Origin: Cyanobium sp. AMD-g
GTDB taxonomy: Bacteria; Cyanobacteriota; Cyanobacteriia; PCC-6307; Cyanobiaceae
Direction: 5' to 3'
Length of the DNA stretch: 64,000 nucleotides
Assembly (NCBI RefSeq): GCF_024346395.1
Contig: NZ_JAGQCW010000001.1
Coordinates: 992,001-1,056,000, forward strand
Position 1 is the first letter of the stretch. Each line of letters starts with the position of its first letter. Below the pieces are notes generated by a model, which saw nothing but the letters and a program-made list of their open reading frames with translations, was not told the origin of the DNA and did no database searches. Of this stretch, positions 27,974 to 37,828 are shown piece after piece. The position numbers were made by a program, and so were the translations under genes.

Positions 27974-28005
27974 CGAGGCCCACCTGCATCACGTCGGGCC
28001 TGAAG

Positions 28006-28809
28006 CTAGCGGGTGCTTCCGGGTCGGGGCCACTCGACCAGGCCCAGCCGCAGACCGGTGACCACCGCCTGGATGCGACCGCTGACCCGCAGCTTGAGCA
28101 GCACATTGCGCACGTGGGTCTTCACCGTGTCGACCGACACCATCAGCTCCCCGGCGATCTCGGGATTGCTCAGGCCCCGCACCACCCGGTCGAGCACCTG
28201 CCGTTCACGGGCACTGAGCCGCTCGTGCCCGGCGCCGGGCTCCTGGCCGGCGCGGAAGGCGCCGGTCAGGGAACGGTCCAGGTACATCCCGCCACCGATG
28301 ACGGTGTGCAGGGCCTGCAGACCGGAGCCGTGCAACAGACGCGACTCCGGCACGATGGCATCGCAACCCGCGCGCAGGGCCGACTGGATCAAGGCCAGCT
28401 GGTGCTCCTGGGATACCACCAGCAGGGTGCGGACCTCGGGATGGCGGCGCTTGACCTGCACCACCAGGTCGACGCCACAGCCTTCCTCCAAGCGGTCGCT
28501 GACCAGGAGCAGGCTGGGTTGGTGCTGGCGCACCAGGGCCAGGCCCTCGACGGCGGTGGTGGCGGCAGCCAGGATCCGGGCGGGGGTGCCCATCAGCAGG
28601 GCCACCTGGGCCCGGCTGCCCAGGCAGAGCACCAACCGGACGCCCTTCAGCAGAACCTGTCCCTGGCTGACGTCGTCACGCACCTGGGGCAGCAGGGGGG
28701 TGAGGTCCACGGGAACAGGGGGCTCGACCGCCCCAGCGGATGGAGATCCATCTTCAACAGGTGCTGCACATCCGTTCGGTAGCGGCCATGGCGATACGTG
28801 GATCCGCAC
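28006..28809 (-). CDS. LuxR/NarL-type response regulator with atypical receiver
   Basis: About 267 residues from a GTG start (start uncertain). The C-terminal HTH is canonical LuxR: LSARERQVLDRVVRGLSNPEIA then VSVDTVKTHVRNVLLKLRVSGR. The receiver (residues ~57-175) keeps an Asp in LLLVSDRLEEGCG, but the beta-1 acidic pair is replaced (RLVLCLGSRAQ) and the beta-5 Lys is missing (CDAIVPES). It may therefore not be phosphorylated in the usual way. It is probably a DNA-binding regulator. It is divergent from the DUF1825-like gene, 62 nt away. Confidence 0.8.
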   Translation of the reverse strand: MRIHVSPWPLPNGCAAPVEDGSPSAGAVEPPVPVDLTPLLPQVRDDVSQGQVLLKGVRLVLCLGSRAQVALLMGTPARILAAATTAVEGLALVRQHQPSLLLVSDRLEEGCGVDLVVQVKRRHPEVRTLLVVSQEHQLALIQSALRAGCDAIVPESRLLHGSGLQALHTVIGGGMYLDRSLTGAFRAGQEPGAGHERLSARERQVLDRVVRGLSNPEIAGELMVSVDTVKTHVRNVLLKLRVSGRIQAVVTGLRLGLVEWPRPGSTR

Positions 28810-28871
28810 TCCCCAGGCGCCCCCGGCCTCTGCAGAATTGTTGTCTTCAGCAGACCGGAGCCAACCTCCCC

Positions 28872-29195
28872 ATGGCTTTCTTCGAGTCCGAGATCGTCCA
28901 GGACGAGGCGAAACGGCTGTTCACCGATTACCAGCAGCTGATGCAGCTGGGCAGCGAGTACGGCAAGTTCGACCGCGAAGGCAAAAAGCTTTATATCGAA
29001 AGGATGGAGGAGATGATGGAGCGCTACCAGGTGTTCATGAAGCGCTTCGAATTGTCCGAGGACTTCCAGGCCAAGCTCACCGTTGAGCAGCTGCGCACCC
29101 AGCTCGGCCAGTTCGGCCTCACCCCGGAGCAGATGTTCGAGCAGATGACCCTCACCCTGGAGCGTATGAAGAGCCAACTGGAAGCCGCTGGCTGA
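28872..29195 (+). CDS. DUF1825-like small cyanobacterial protein
   Basis: 107 residues, soluble and helical, beginning MAFFESEIVQDEAKRLFTDY and rich in Met/Glu/Gln (ERMEEMMERYQVFMKRFELS). The pattern matches the cyanobacterial DUF1825 family from memory; its function is unknown. Heptad-like spacing suggests a coiled coil or helical bundle. The amine oxidase gene starts 6 nt downstream, so the two are likely co-transcribed. Confidence 0.8.
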   Translation: MAFFESEIVQDEAKRLFTDYQQLMQLGSEYGKFDREGKKLYIERMEEMMERYQVFMKRFELSEDFQAKLTVEQLRTQLGQFGLTPEQMFEQMTLTLERMKSQLEAAG

Positions 29196-29201
29196 ACCCC
29201 C

Positions 29202-30578
29202 GTGAACGATGTCGTCGTTGTCGGAGCAGGGCTGGCGGGGCTCGTTGCCGCACGGCAGCTGCGCAGGGCCGGCCTCTCGGTGGGGGTGATCGAGGCGGCG
29301 CCCTCGGTGGGGGGCCGCATGGTGCGCGCCAGCCTGCAGGTGGAGGAGGCCCGGAAGCCGGCCTGGGTCGACCTGGGCGGGCAGTGGGTGGGGCCGAGCC
29401 ATTCCCGTTTCCTGGCCTTGCTTGACGCCCACGGTCTGCGCCGTTTCCCCTCCCCCCACGGCGGTGAGACCGTCCTCTGCTTCGGCTCCCAGCGCTGCAC
29501 CTTCAGCGGCTTCTTCCAGGGGTTCCCGGAGGGTCAGCCGCCGTCGGTCCCCAGCCACGACTGGGACGATGCCATGGAAGCCCTGAAGCAGTTCCAGGCC
29601 CTGGTGGCGTCCCTGCCCGAGGGCCATCCCCATCACCACCCCGATGCCGCCGCCCTCGACCGGCTGAGCTTCCAGGACTGGATCGATGCCCACACCCACA
29701 CCCCCTTCGCCGCCTGGTACTTCGCCTATTTCTGCCGCGCCGTCGGCTTTCTCGGCCCGGCGGAACCGGATCAGGTGTCCTTGCTGCATGTGGCCTGGGG
29801 ACAGCGCACGGCGTCCCAGGGGGACCACCCCGAGGAGGATCTGATCCACGGCGGTGCCGGCCAGTTGCCGGCGTTACTGGCCAGGGAGCTGGGGGACGCC
29901 CTGGTGCTGGGCGAGCCCGTGCGGGCCATCCATCAGCCCGAGGGAGAGGGGGCTGTCGCGGTGATCACCGATCGCGCCAGCCACCACTGCCGGGCTGTGA
30001 TCGTGGCCATGCCGCCGGCGCTGGCGGGCGCCATCCGCTTCACGCCGGAATTGCCGGCCGACCGGCTCGCCCTGCAGGAGGGGATGGCCATGGGGAACTG
30101 CACCAAGGTGCTGATCGCCTATGGGCGGCCCTGGTGGCGTGAGGCGGGGCTCTCCGGCATCGGCATCGGCGACCGTCCCTGGGTCGAGTTGTGCGCCGAC
30201 AGCTCCGATCCGGAAACGGGTCTGGGGGTGCTGGCCGCCTTCGTGGTGGGTCGCCGCCGGGAGCGCTGGGCTGCCCTGGCAGCGGACCAGCGACGGGCCG
30301 CGGTCCTGGAGGATCTGGCCGCCTACTTCGGCCCGATGGCCCTGGAACCGCTGGCGTACGTGGAGAAGAACTGGCCCGAGGAACCCTTCGTCGGCGGCGC
30401 CTTCGCCGCCTGGATGCCCCCTGGCCTGTGGACCCGCAGCGGCGACGCCCTGCTGCGGCCCCACGGCCGGGTGTTCTGGGCCGGCACCGAGGTGGCGGAA
30501 CGCTGGCCTGGTTTCTTCGAGGGTGCCGTGGACAGTGGCGAGAGGGCGGCGGCCGCCGTGGCCGCCCTGCTGGGCTGA
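29202..30578 (+). CDS. FAD-dependent amine oxidase-like flavoprotein
   Basis: 458 residues from a GTG start. The N-terminal FAD-binding Rossmann motif VVVGAGLAGLVAARQLRRAG is followed by VIEAAPSVGGRM. The C-terminal FAD contact is GRVFWAGTEVAERWPGFFEGAVDSGERAA. The architecture is that of flavin monoamine oxidases and phytoene-desaturase-like proteins. The mid-protein LDLGGQWVGPSHSR-like stretch (DLGGQWVGPSHSRFL) favours the amine oxidase branch. The substrate is unknown. No membrane segment. Confidence 0.8.
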   Translation: MNDVVVVGAGLAGLVAARQLRRAGLSVGVIEAAPSVGGRMVRASLQVEEARKPAWVDLGGQWVGPSHSRFLALLDAHGLRRFPSPHGGETVLCFGSQRCTFSGFFQGFPEGQPPSVPSHDWDDAMEALKQFQALVASLPEGHPHHHPDAAALDRLSFQDWIDAHTHTPFAAWYFAYFCRAVGFLGPAEPDQVSLLHVAWGQRTASQGDHPEEDLIHGGAGQLPALLARELGDALVLGEPVRAIHQPEGEGAVAVITDRASHHCRAVIVAMPPALAGAIRFTPELPADRLALQEGMAMGNCTKVLIAYGRPWWREAGLSGIGIGDRPWVELCADSSDPETGLGVLAAFVVGRRRERWAALAADQRRAAVLEDLAAYFGPMALEPLAYVEKNWPEEPFVGGAFAAWMPPGLWTRSGDALLRPHGRVFWAGTEVAERWPGFFEGAVDSGERAAAAVAALLG

Positions 30579-30632
30579 TCAACCGGTGCACCGTGGCTGC
30601 CTACCATCGGCCCAGGCAGGCAGCTGGCGTTG

Positions 30633-31937
30633 ATGGGCGAAGCATTCCCGGCGAAGCAGGCGGAACCACAGGCCCTGGCGCCACTCCCCGAACCCCTGGC
30701 CAGGGGCATCGCCGACCTGTTCCCCGCCGGCCGGGATCCCGACCCTGACCAGCGCCTGGAGGCCCGGCTGGCGGAGTCGGCGTGCCAGGGGCGGCCGCTG
30801 CGGGTGAAGCTGGGCATCGATCCCACCGGCAGCGACATCCACCTCGGCCACAGCCTGCTGTTCCGCAAGCTGCGGGCCTTCCAGAACGCCGGCCACACGG
30901 CGGTGCTGATCATCGGCGACTTCACGGCCCGCATCGGCGATCCCACCGGCAAGAGCAGCACCCGCGTGCAGCTGGACGCGGCGGCGGTGGAGGCCAATGC
31001 CGCCACCTACCTGGCCCAGCTGGGCCAGGGCCAGCCCCCCGAGCGCTCCCTGCTCGATTTCGACACCCCCGGCCGGCTGGAGGTACGGCGTAACTCCGAG
31101 TGGCTCGCCGGCCTGGCGCTGCCGCAGGTGATCGAGCTGCTGGGCATCAGCACCGTGGGCCAGATGCTGGCCAAGGAGGACTTTGCCAACCGCTACGGCT
31201 CAAGCACCCCCATCAGCCTGCACGAGTTCCTCTATCCCCTGCTGCAGGGCTATGACTCGGTGGCCGTCGCCGCCGACCTGGAACTGGGCGGCACCGACCA
31301 GAAGTTCAACGTGGCCATGGGGCGCGACATGCAGCGCCATTTCGGCCAGCGGCCCCAGTTCGGGCTGCTGCTGCCGATCCTGCCCGGCCTCGACGGGGTG
31401 CAGAAGATGAGCAAGAGCCTGGGCAACACCGTGGGGCTGATGGAGGATCCCCTCTCGATGTATTCCAAGCTCGAGAAGGTGCCGGACGCGGTGGTGGAGG
31501 ACTACCTCACCCTGCTCACCGATCTGGACACAGCGACGCTGCCCAGCAACCCCCGGGAGCGGCAGAAGGCCATGGCCCTGGAGGTCACCGCCAGCCGCCA
31601 TGGCCGCGACGCCGCGCTGCAGGCCCAGGCCGATGCGGCCGGGCTGGTGACCGCCGGCATCACCGGAACAGGGACGTCATCGGGGGAATTGGGCGCGGAC
31701 AGTGTGCCTGAGGCCTCCCTGGCGGGACTGGCTTTCCCGTTGAAGGCCTTTTATCTGCTCAGTGCCCTCCAGGTCTGCGCCAGCAGCAGCGAAGGGCGGC
31801 GCCAGATCCAGGGCGGCGGCGTGAAGCTGGACGGCGAGAAGCTGAGCGACCCGAACCAGGAATTCAGCAGTCCCCAGGAACTGGCCGGCAAGGTGCTGCA
31901 GCTCGGCAGGAAGACCTTCCGGCGGCTGGTGGCCTGA
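30633..31937 (+). CDS. tyrS: Tyrosyl-tRNA synthetase
   Basis: 434 residues from the ATG at 30633 (a TTG immediately precedes it). Class I signatures: HLGH at residues 70-73 ([20 protein letters not shown]) and KMSKS at about 258 (QKMSKSLGN). [13 protein letters not shown] is the tyrosine-recognition block. The C-terminal ~75 residues are an S4-like RNA-binding domain ([18 protein letters not shown]). This is the TyrRS type that uses HLGH. The stop overlaps the pyrF ATG. Confidence 0.94.
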   Translation: MGEAFPAKQAEPQALAPLPEPLARGIADLFPAGRDPDPDQRLEARLAESACQGRPLRVKLGIDPTGSDIHLGHSLLFRKLRAFQNAGHTAVLIIGDFTARIGDPTGKSSTRVQLDAAAVEANAATYLAQLGQGQPPERSLLDFDTPGRLEVRRNSEWLAGLALPQVIELLGISTVGQMLAKEDFANRYGSSTPISLHEFLYPLLQGYDSVAVAADLELGGTDQKFNVAMGRDMQRHFGQRPQFGLLLPILPGLDGVQKMSKSLGNTVGLMEDPLSMYSKLEKVPDAVVEDYLTLLTDLDTATLPSNPRERQKAMALEVTASRHGRDAALQAQADAAGLVTAGITGTGTSSGELGADSVPEASLAGLAFPLKAFYLLSALQVCASSSEGRRQIQGGGVKLDGEKLSDPNQEFSSPQELAGKVLQLGRKTFRRLVA

Positions 31938-32689
31938 TGGCGGGCACTGAGGGCAGCACGGTGACGTCCGACCCCGCCGAGCGAATCATCCTGGCCCTCG
32001 ACCGCAGCACGGCCGAAGAGGCGCTGGCACTGGCGATGGCCATTCCTGAGCTGCGCTGGGTGAAGGTGGGCCTGGAGCTGTTCACGGCCGCCGGGCCAGG
32101 TGTGGTGCGGGAGCTGCGGCAGCGGGGTCTGCGGGTGTTCCTGGACCTGAAGTTCCACGACATCCCCGCCACGATGGCCGGCGCGTGCCGCAGTGCCGCC
32201 CGCCTGGGGGCCGAACTGATCACGGTGCACGCCTGCGCCGGGGGTGAGGCCCTGGCCGCCGCCCAGGCCGCGGCCGTGGAGGGGGCCGCCAGTGAAGGCC
32301 TGGTTGCCCCCACCCTGCTGGCGGTGACCGTGCTGACCAGCTGGGATCCCGACCGCTTCCGGCAGGAACTGGCCATCGCAACACCCCTGGCCGCCTACGC
32401 GACCCAGCTGGCGGCGATGGCTGCGGCGGCGGGACTCACCGGAGCGGTGTGCTCCCCCTGGGAGGTGGCGGGACTGCGGGCCGCCCATCCCCGACCCTTC
32501 ACCCTGGTGACCCCCGGCATCCGCCCCACCGGCAGCGCCGCAGCCGATCAGAAGCGGGTGATGGCACCGGCGGCGGCGGTGACGGCGGGTGCCAGCCAGC
32601 TGGTGATCGGTCGGCCGATCAGCGCCGCCATCGATCCGGCGGCGGCCTTTGCGGCCTGTTGCGCCGAGCTCCACGACGCGCCGGGCTGA
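31937..32689 (+). CDS. pyrF: Orotidine 5'-phosphate decarboxylase
   Basis: 250 residues. [15 protein letters not shown] is the first strand. The catalytic [11 protein letters not shown] motif has Asp70, Lys72 and Asp75 in place. Later blocks are [11 protein letters not shown] and [20 protein letters not shown]. The enzyme forms UMP in pyrimidine synthesis. Its ATG shares one base with the tyrS stop. It is convergent with the PAS-GGDEF-EAL gene, with 6 nt between. Confidence 0.95.
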   Translation: MAGTEGSTVTSDPAERIILALDRSTAEEALALAMAIPELRWVKVGLELFTAAGPGVVRELRQRGLRVFLDLKFHDIPATMAGACRSAARLGAELITVHACAGGEALAAAQAAAVEGAASEGLVAPTLLAVTVLTSWDPDRFRQELAIATPLAAYATQLAAMAAAAGLTGAVCSPWEVAGLRAAHPRPFTLVTPGIRPTGSAAADQKRVMAPAAAVTAGASQLVIGRPISAAIDPAAAFAACCAELHDAPG

Positions 32690-32695
32690 ACAGCT

Positions 32696-34882
32696 TCAGA
32701 ACGGAAGCGGGCCAGTCGTCTCCAGCTGCAGGGGGGCCGCCTTGCCGTAGAGCCAGCCCTGACCGTGCAGCCAACCCTGGGAGGTGAGCAGACGGGCCTC
32801 CTCGATGGTTTCGACCCCTTCGGCCACGGTGTCCAGCTCCAGCCCTTCAGCCACCCCCACCAGCGCCTGGGCCAGCCGCAGGCTCTTGGTGTCCTTGGCG
32901 CGCATCGCACAGGTGAAGGAGCGATCCAGCTTCAGCCCGGCGATGGGCAGATCGCGCAGATGGCTGATCGAGGAATAGCCGGTGCCGAAATCATCCACAT
33001 ACCAACGGACGCCGCTGGAGGCCAGCTGCTGGATCTGCTCGCCGATGCGGTCGGTCACGGTGAGCAGGGCCGTCTCGGTGACCTCCAGATGCAAACGCTC
33101 CGGGAGCACCCCAGCGGCCCGCAGGGCTTCGTCAACCAGCAGGGGGTAATCGGGCAGGGCGAGGGTGGCCGCCGACACGTTCACCGCCATGGTGACCGTG
33201 GGGGGCAGCCTGGAGAGCGCCGCCAGGGCCTGGCGCAGCACCAGCAAGTCGATGCGGACGATCAGGCCACGGCACTCGGCACAGGGAAGGAACTCGGCCG
33301 GTGACACCTCGACGCCATCGGGCCGCACCCAGCGGGCCAGGGCCTCGTAACCGCTGACCTGGCCGGTATCGAACGCCACGATCGGCATGAACCAGGCGGC
33401 GAACTCCCCCATCACCAGCCCCCGCTGGATCTCGGCCGCAAACAGCAGCAGGTTGTGGGCTTCGGTGGCCAGGGCGTCGTCGAGCAGGGCAAAACCATTG
33501 CGGCTCCGGCCCTTGGCCTGCCGCATGGCGAGGCTGGCGTCCCGCAGCAGTTCATCGGGACGTGCGCCAGCCCGGGCCGTGGCGATGCCGATGCTCACCG
33601 TGGGGTCGATGGGCTGGCCACCGATGCTCACCGGCGCACGACAGGCCCGCAGGATCCGCTCGGCCGTGAGGGTGGCCGCAGCTGCGGCATCCGGATCACT
33701 CAGCAGCACGATGAATTCATCGCCGGTGCCGCGGCCCACTTGCTCGGGACGGCCGATCGCCCTGACGATCCGCGCCGCCAGCAACGCGATCAGCTTGTCG
33801 CCACCGGCATGGGTGAGGGCATCGTTGACCTGGGTGAGGCCATCGATGCCGATGCTGAGCACCGCGAGCGTCGAATCGGTGCCCTCCAGGCCATCAAGGG
33901 CGCTCCGGATCCGATCCAGGGCCACAGAGCGGACCGCCAGGCCACTGATGGCGTCGAGCTGGCGGCTGTGGTCCAGTTCGGCGCGGATCCGCACCTGGTC
34001 GTGGATGTCGCGGAACGACAGCACCAGGCCGCCGGCGTCCTCCCCCGGCAGGGGATGGGCGGTGCCCACCATCCAGCGCCAACCGCCGTCGGCGCAGAGG
34101 ATCCGCAGGTCTTCGCGGAACGATCCCGGTCCTGCAAGCCGGAGACCGGCGCGCAGGACCTGGTTCCGGTCGTTCCGGTGCACAAGGTCGATGGCCCGCT
34201 GGCCCAGCAGGACGTCAGGCCGCCAGCCCAGCCGCGTTTCGATCGACTCGGAGACCCAGACGATGCGGTGATCGCTATCCAGTTCGACCACCACATCCGA
34301 GGCGTGACGGGCCAGAAGACGGTATCGCCGTTCCGCCTCCACCAATTTTTGCTGCACCGCAAGGCGATGGGGAGGCTCCCGCCAGAGACAGCAGAGCAGA
34401 CCGTTGGCAAGGAACAGGCGGACCTCGGGCGGGTGCCTGGGGCGCTGGCCACCATGGTCGGAAACGTCAAGGCCTCCAATAACAACAGCCTGCCCCTGTT
34501 CCAAGACCTGCAGGCCATGGGGAAACAGGGCACTGGAAGGCTGGACATCCAGCAGACGGACACCAAGCATCCCGCGCGGCGTGCGGCCGTGCATGGCGCT
34601 GGCCGGGCCGTTGGCGTACACACAGACAAAGTCGATGATGGCGCCGGTGGGGCCTTTCTCGGGCACCAGAAGCAGAAAGGGATCCGGCAGGGACTCGAAG
34701 ATCGACTGGCTGCTGGCCCAGGCCGGAGGGCCGGTTTCTATCGCTCCCTTACCAGTGAACCCTGACGAATCGCGCCCGCCAAGGAGAGGCTCCTGACCTG
34801 TTCCGGTATCGGTGGTCACCTCTCTGTGGCGCCGCTGCCGGGAAACCGAATGCAGGAAAGGAAACGTGTCTGAAAAGCCCAT
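32696..34882 (-). CDS. PAS-GGDEF-EAL cyclic-di-GMP signalling protein
   Basis: 728 residues, no membrane segment. PAS-like sensor segments lie at ~60-170 and ~180-300 (RYRLLARHASDVVVELDSDHRIVWVSE is one strand set, with a PAC-like region after it). The GGDEF domain (~325-470) has a TGDEF variant in its active loop near residue 385. The EAL domain (~480-725) keeps YEALARW (Glu513), HLEVTETALL, VDDFGTGYSS, KLDRSF and TVAEGVET. The EAL half therefore looks catalytically complete as a cyclic-di-GMP phosphodiesterase, while cyclase activity is uncertain. It is cytoplasmic; the signal sensed is unknown. Confidence 0.87.
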   Translation of the reverse strand: MGFSDTFPFLHSVSRQRRHREVTTDTGTGQEPLLGGRDSSGFTGKGAIETGPPAWASSQSIFESLPDPFLLLVPEKGPTGAIIDFVCVYANGPASAMHGRTPRGMLGVRLLDVQPSSALFPHGLQVLEQGQAVVIGGLDVSDHGGQRPRHPPEVRLFLANGLLCCLWREPPHRLAVQQKLVEAERRYRLLARHASDVVVELDSDHRIVWVSESIETRLGWRPDVLLGQRAIDLVHRNDRNQVLRAGLRLAGPGSFREDLRILCADGGWRWMVGTAHPLPGEDAGGLVLSFRDIHDQVRIRAELDHSRQLDAISGLAVRSVALDRIRSALDGLEGTDSTLAVLSIGIDGLTQVNDALTHAGGDKLIALLAARIVRAIGRPEQVGRGTGDEFIVLLSDPDAAAAATLTAERILRACRAPVSIGGQPIDPTVSIGIATARAGARPDELLRDASLAMRQAKGRSRNGFALLDDALATEAHNLLLFAAEIQRGLVMGEFAAWFMPIVAFDTGQVSGYEALARWVRPDGVEVSPAEFLPCAECRGLIVRIDLLVLRQALAALSRLPPTVTMAVNVSAATLALPDYPLLVDEALRAAGVLPERLHLEVTETALLTVTDRIGEQIQQLASSGVRWYVDDFGTGYSSISHLRDLPIAGLKLDRSFTCAMRAKDTKSLRLAQALVGVAEGLELDTVAEGVETIEEARLLTSQGWLHGQGWLYGKAAPLQLETTGPLPF

Positions 34883-35200
34883 CGAACCCGTTCACAGTCT
34901 CCAAGGGGGCACTACCGATCTGGGGCAGAAGCGGGAATGGTTATCGAGCGCTTCTGCGGCAAATCTACTGCAAGTTACCGCAAAAGGTTAGCTGATTCCC
35001 TCCCGAAAAGCAGCGAATGCGGCGTACGTTTGGCGGGGAGTTCGGTTCGCTTCCAGGGAGATGTTGCCGGCGGGTGAACGTTGGCCCTTCGGACATCGAA
35101 ACAGCGAAGGCCTTCACCTGGAAGGCCATCAGGCGGGGTGAATTGTCGACTCGAACATGGAGGATCTGACCATCCGCCTGGAGGCGCAACCAGGGATTGG
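34883..35200. other. Intergenic stretch without a recognisable gene
   Basis: 318 nt between the PAS-GGDEF-EAL start and the end of the frameshifted gene, AT-richer than its surroundings. It contains a short inverted repeat (GGCCTTC/GAAGGCC, near 35109-35127) without a T-run. The promoter of the minus-strand PAS-GGDEF-EAL gene should lie in its left part. I find no tRNA-like cloverleaf and no convincing small ORF. Confidence 0.5.
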
Positions 35201-36425
35201 TCAGTTGTCAGGCCGCTGCTCTGGCCCCCTGGCCCCGGCCGCTTCGGCCCGATCGAGCTGCTGGGCCGCCCAGCGGCCCAGGCGCCCCGAGGCGGCCAAC
35301 TGCAGTCGCAGCCGCTCCATCTCCGCGGCGCGTTGCTGGTGCCGCTGCTCCTCGCTGGGCACCCGATCCTCGAACGGCACATGGACCCGCGCCGCCAGCC
35401 AGGCCCCCAGCTGGCGCAGGGAAGACGGATCACCGCTTTGCTGATCGACCAGCAAGGGCTTGCCACCCGGGGGCCTGGTGGCCTGCAACCGATAGGAGCG
35501 GTCGCCATCGGAATCAACCAGCTCGACCAACTCCAGGGCCCGGGCTTCGCCCAGGGTCCGCAGGCTGTGGCCGAAGCGGCGCTGCAGTACCAGAACCCGC
35601 GGCTCCAGACGCCATTCGCGGTGCCCGAAGGCCAGCCACACCTGGGCCCAGCCGCAGGCCAGAGCGACAAGCGCCAGCGGCATCCCCATCACCCAGAACC
35701 CTGGCCCGGCCAGGCCGCCACGCAGCAGCAGAGCCAGCAGGCCCCAGAGCACCAGGTTGACCAGGCCCATCCCCAGGCGATGGCGCCGCCGCAGGGCCAG
35801 GTCGGGCACCAGCAGGGAACTGCCGAAGGAGGGAGTCAGCTCCTTCCAGCCCGCCGGCAGGACGGCTGGGGCTGCTGGCCGATCGCCTGGCGCGGCCGGA
35901 CGCAGACCCAGAAGCCGGTTGAGCTGACCGGCGGCCTCCTGGCGCTGGCTCAGGCTGCCGAGCCGGGTGATCTCGAGGCTGCCGCCGGTAAGCTCGGCCA
36001 CCAGCGGCCCCCCCGAGGCCGCCATCGCGCACATGAACGCGCAGGATGGCGCCCTTGGGCAGGGCACGCCGGTGGCGGAAAGGTCCCAGCTGCACCTGCC
36101 GCTCCAGTTGGCCGTCGCCTGTGACGGTCAGCCGATCTTCCGACCAGAGCGCCCGCAGCAGATGCTGCAGGGCGGCGGCGCCACCGACACTCCAGAGGCT
36201 CACCCAGACCAGCAGGAACAGGGCCGCCGGCACGGCCCCCTGGCCCGTGGTCAGGAACGTGCCCAGAAATGTCCACAGGAACCAGAGGGCGAAGATCTCT
36301 CCCGCCAGCCAGCCGCAGAGCCAGAAGGCCAGGAACGCCGCCACAACGAAACGGGCCGGACCCTGGGGCCGGAAGCGAAAGGTTGGGGTTGCCGTCTCCA
36401 GCTTCACCGCCTCAACCACCAGCAT
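35201..36425 (-). pseudogene. Membrane protein gene interrupted by a frameshift in a G7 run
   Basis: Two overlapping minus-strand frames make one coherent product if one G is removed from the seven-base run at 36008-36014. The first frame gives residues 1-139 (two membrane segments: ARFVVAAFLAFWLCGWLAGE and VPAALFLLVWVSLWSVGGAA). The second gives ~268 more, with another hydrophobic pair (GLVNLVLWGLLALLLRGGLA; FWVMGMPLALVALACGWAQV) and a charged C-terminus ending in a helical QRAAEMERLRLQLAAS tail. The joined protein would be ~407 residues. It could be a sequencing error, a real null mutation or slippage. No family recognised. Confidence 0.72.
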
Positions 36426-36479
36426 CCGTTGGGCCCATGCTGGCCGGCAGAAGCCGGTTGGGCATCGTTTCGACGCATG

Positions 36480-36510
36480 AAAAACCCCGCGCCGGTGACG
36501 GAGCGGGGTT
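36480..36510 (-). terminator. Terminator of the peroxiredoxin gene
   Basis: On the minus strand an 8-bp stem (36503-36510 with 36483-36490, AACCCCGC/GCGGGGTT) with a 12-nt loop is followed by a run of T. It lies 45 nt past the peroxiredoxin stop and separates it from the next minus-strand gene. Confidence 0.75.
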
Positions 36511-36554
36511 GGGAGGCAGGGGTGGATCCTGACCGGGCCAGCCCTGGGGCGGCT

Positions 36555-37127
36555 TCAGCCGACGAACTCGCGGCTGGGGGCACAGACGCCGGCGGGGGCG
36601 GTGCCCTTCAGGTAGGCCAGCATGGTGTCGGCATCTGAGCACTCGAAGGGGTCGGTGGGGCAGTTGTCTTCGAGCCCGGGCTCCACGAACATCTTCTCGA
36701 TCGTGCCGTCGTTGACGAGCATCGAGTAGCGCCAGGAACGCGCACCGAAGCCCAGGTTGCCCTTCTCAACGAGCATGCCCATCTTGCGGCTGAACTCACC
36801 GTTGCCGTCGGGGAGCAGGAACACCTTGTCGGCGCCCACCTGCTTGCCCCACTGGAACATCACGAAGGCGTCGTTGACAGACACGCAGACGATGCTGTCC
36901 ACACCCTGGGCTTTGAACTCCTCATAAAGGGCCTCGTAACGGGGCAGGTGGTTGGAGGAGCAGGTGGGGGTGAAGGCACCGGGGAGGGAGAAGACCACGA
37001 CCTTCTTGCCTTTGAAGATGTCGTCGGTGGTCAGGTCCTGCCAGCGGAAGGGGTTGGGGCCTCCCACGGACTCATCGCGCACACGGGTCTTGAAGACGAC
37101 GCTGGGGACCTTTTCGATGGCAGCCAT
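36555..37127 (-). CDS. Peroxiredoxin, Prx5/type II family
   Basis: 190 residues from the ATG at 37127; a start at 37178 would add 17 residues. The peroxidatic Cys56 sits in [34 protein letters not shown] and the C-terminal half, with Cys in [16 protein letters not shown], complete the Prx5 pattern. It reduces hydrogen peroxide and alkyl hydroperoxides using thiol donors (glutaredoxin or thioredoxin). It is a single gene with its own terminator, divergent from the DUF1993-like gene across 185 nt. Confidence 0.92.
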   Translation of the reverse strand: MAAIEKVPSVVFKTRVRDESVGGPNPFRWQDLTTDDIFKGKKVVVFSLPGAFTPTCSSNHLPRYEALYEEFKAQGVDSIVCVSVNDAFVMFQWGKQVGADKVFLLPDGNGEFSRKMGMLVEKGNLGFGARSWRYSMLVNDGTIEKMFVEPGLEDNCPTDPFECSDADTMLAYLKGTAPAGVCAPSREFVG

Positions 37128-37312
37128 GTGAATGCGTGAAGAACGACTTGACGACGCGCCGCCCAGAGCAGCGATCACTTGGAGCTTAACTCATAATCGG
37201 TCCGCCTTAGGGTGGAAACCGGCTGAGTGTTTGTACTCAACACCTCTTCGAACCTGGCCGGACCATCGCCCTACAGTCCGGCTCGCCAGCACCTCGGCCC
37301 CCCGCCCCAGCC

Positions 37313-37819
37313 ATGACCCTCTCGATGCACGGGGCGGCCGTTCCGCCCCTGGCCCGCAGCCTGAGCAACCTCAGCGGCATCCTGGCCAAGGCGGCCGCCC
37401 ATGCCGAAGCCAGGGGCATTGATCCAGCCGTGCTGTTGCAGGCGCGCCTCTACCCCGACATGTTCCCCCTGGTGCGGCAGGTGCAGATCGCCACCGACAT
37501 CGCCCGCCGCGGCCTGGCCCGGCTGGCCGGGGTGGAGAGCACGGCCATGGACGACAACGAAGCCAGCTTTGAAGAACTGATCGAACGCGTCGCAACAACC
37601 CTCGCCTGCCTGAAAGGTTTCTCCGCCGAGCAGATCGACGGCACCGAAACCAAGCCGATCGAGCTGACGATCCGCAGCGAGACACTTCACTTCAGCGGCC
37701 AGAGTTTCCTGCTGTTCTTCGTTCTGCCCAACGTCTATTTCCACGTCACCACCACCTACGACATCCTGCGCCACAACGGCGTGGAGCTGGGCAAGCGGGA
37801 TTTCCTCGGCGAGCCCTGA
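37313..37819 (+). CDS. DUF1993-like protein
   Basis: 168 residues. MTLSMHGAAVPPLARSLSNL, then LYPDMFPLVRQVQIATDIAR and LPNVYFHVTTTYDILRHNGV at the end, resemble DUF1993, a DinB-like four-helix family seen in bacteria and fungi. His residues near the C-terminus could bind metal. The function is unknown. It stands alone and is convergent with the DUF3326-like gene, with 9 nt between. Confidence 0.8.
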   Translation: MTLSMHGAAVPPLARSLSNLSGILAKAAAHAEARGIDPAVLLQARLYPDMFPLVRQVQIATDIARRGLARLAGVESTAMDDNEASFEELIERVATTLACLKGFSAEQIDGTETKPIELTIRSETLHFSGQSFLLFFVLPNVYFHVTTTYDILRHNGVELGKRDFLGEP

Positions 37820-37828
37820 GCCCCTGGC

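Noticed and set aside
35109-35127. Inverted repeat GGCCTTC/GAAGGCC as a terminator
   Set aside because: No T-run on either strand and no gene end at a suitable distance.
35201-36067. Treating the two halves of the membrane gene as two separate overlapping genes
   Set aside because: The second half has no good start, begins inside the first, and the two join cleanly at the G7 run.
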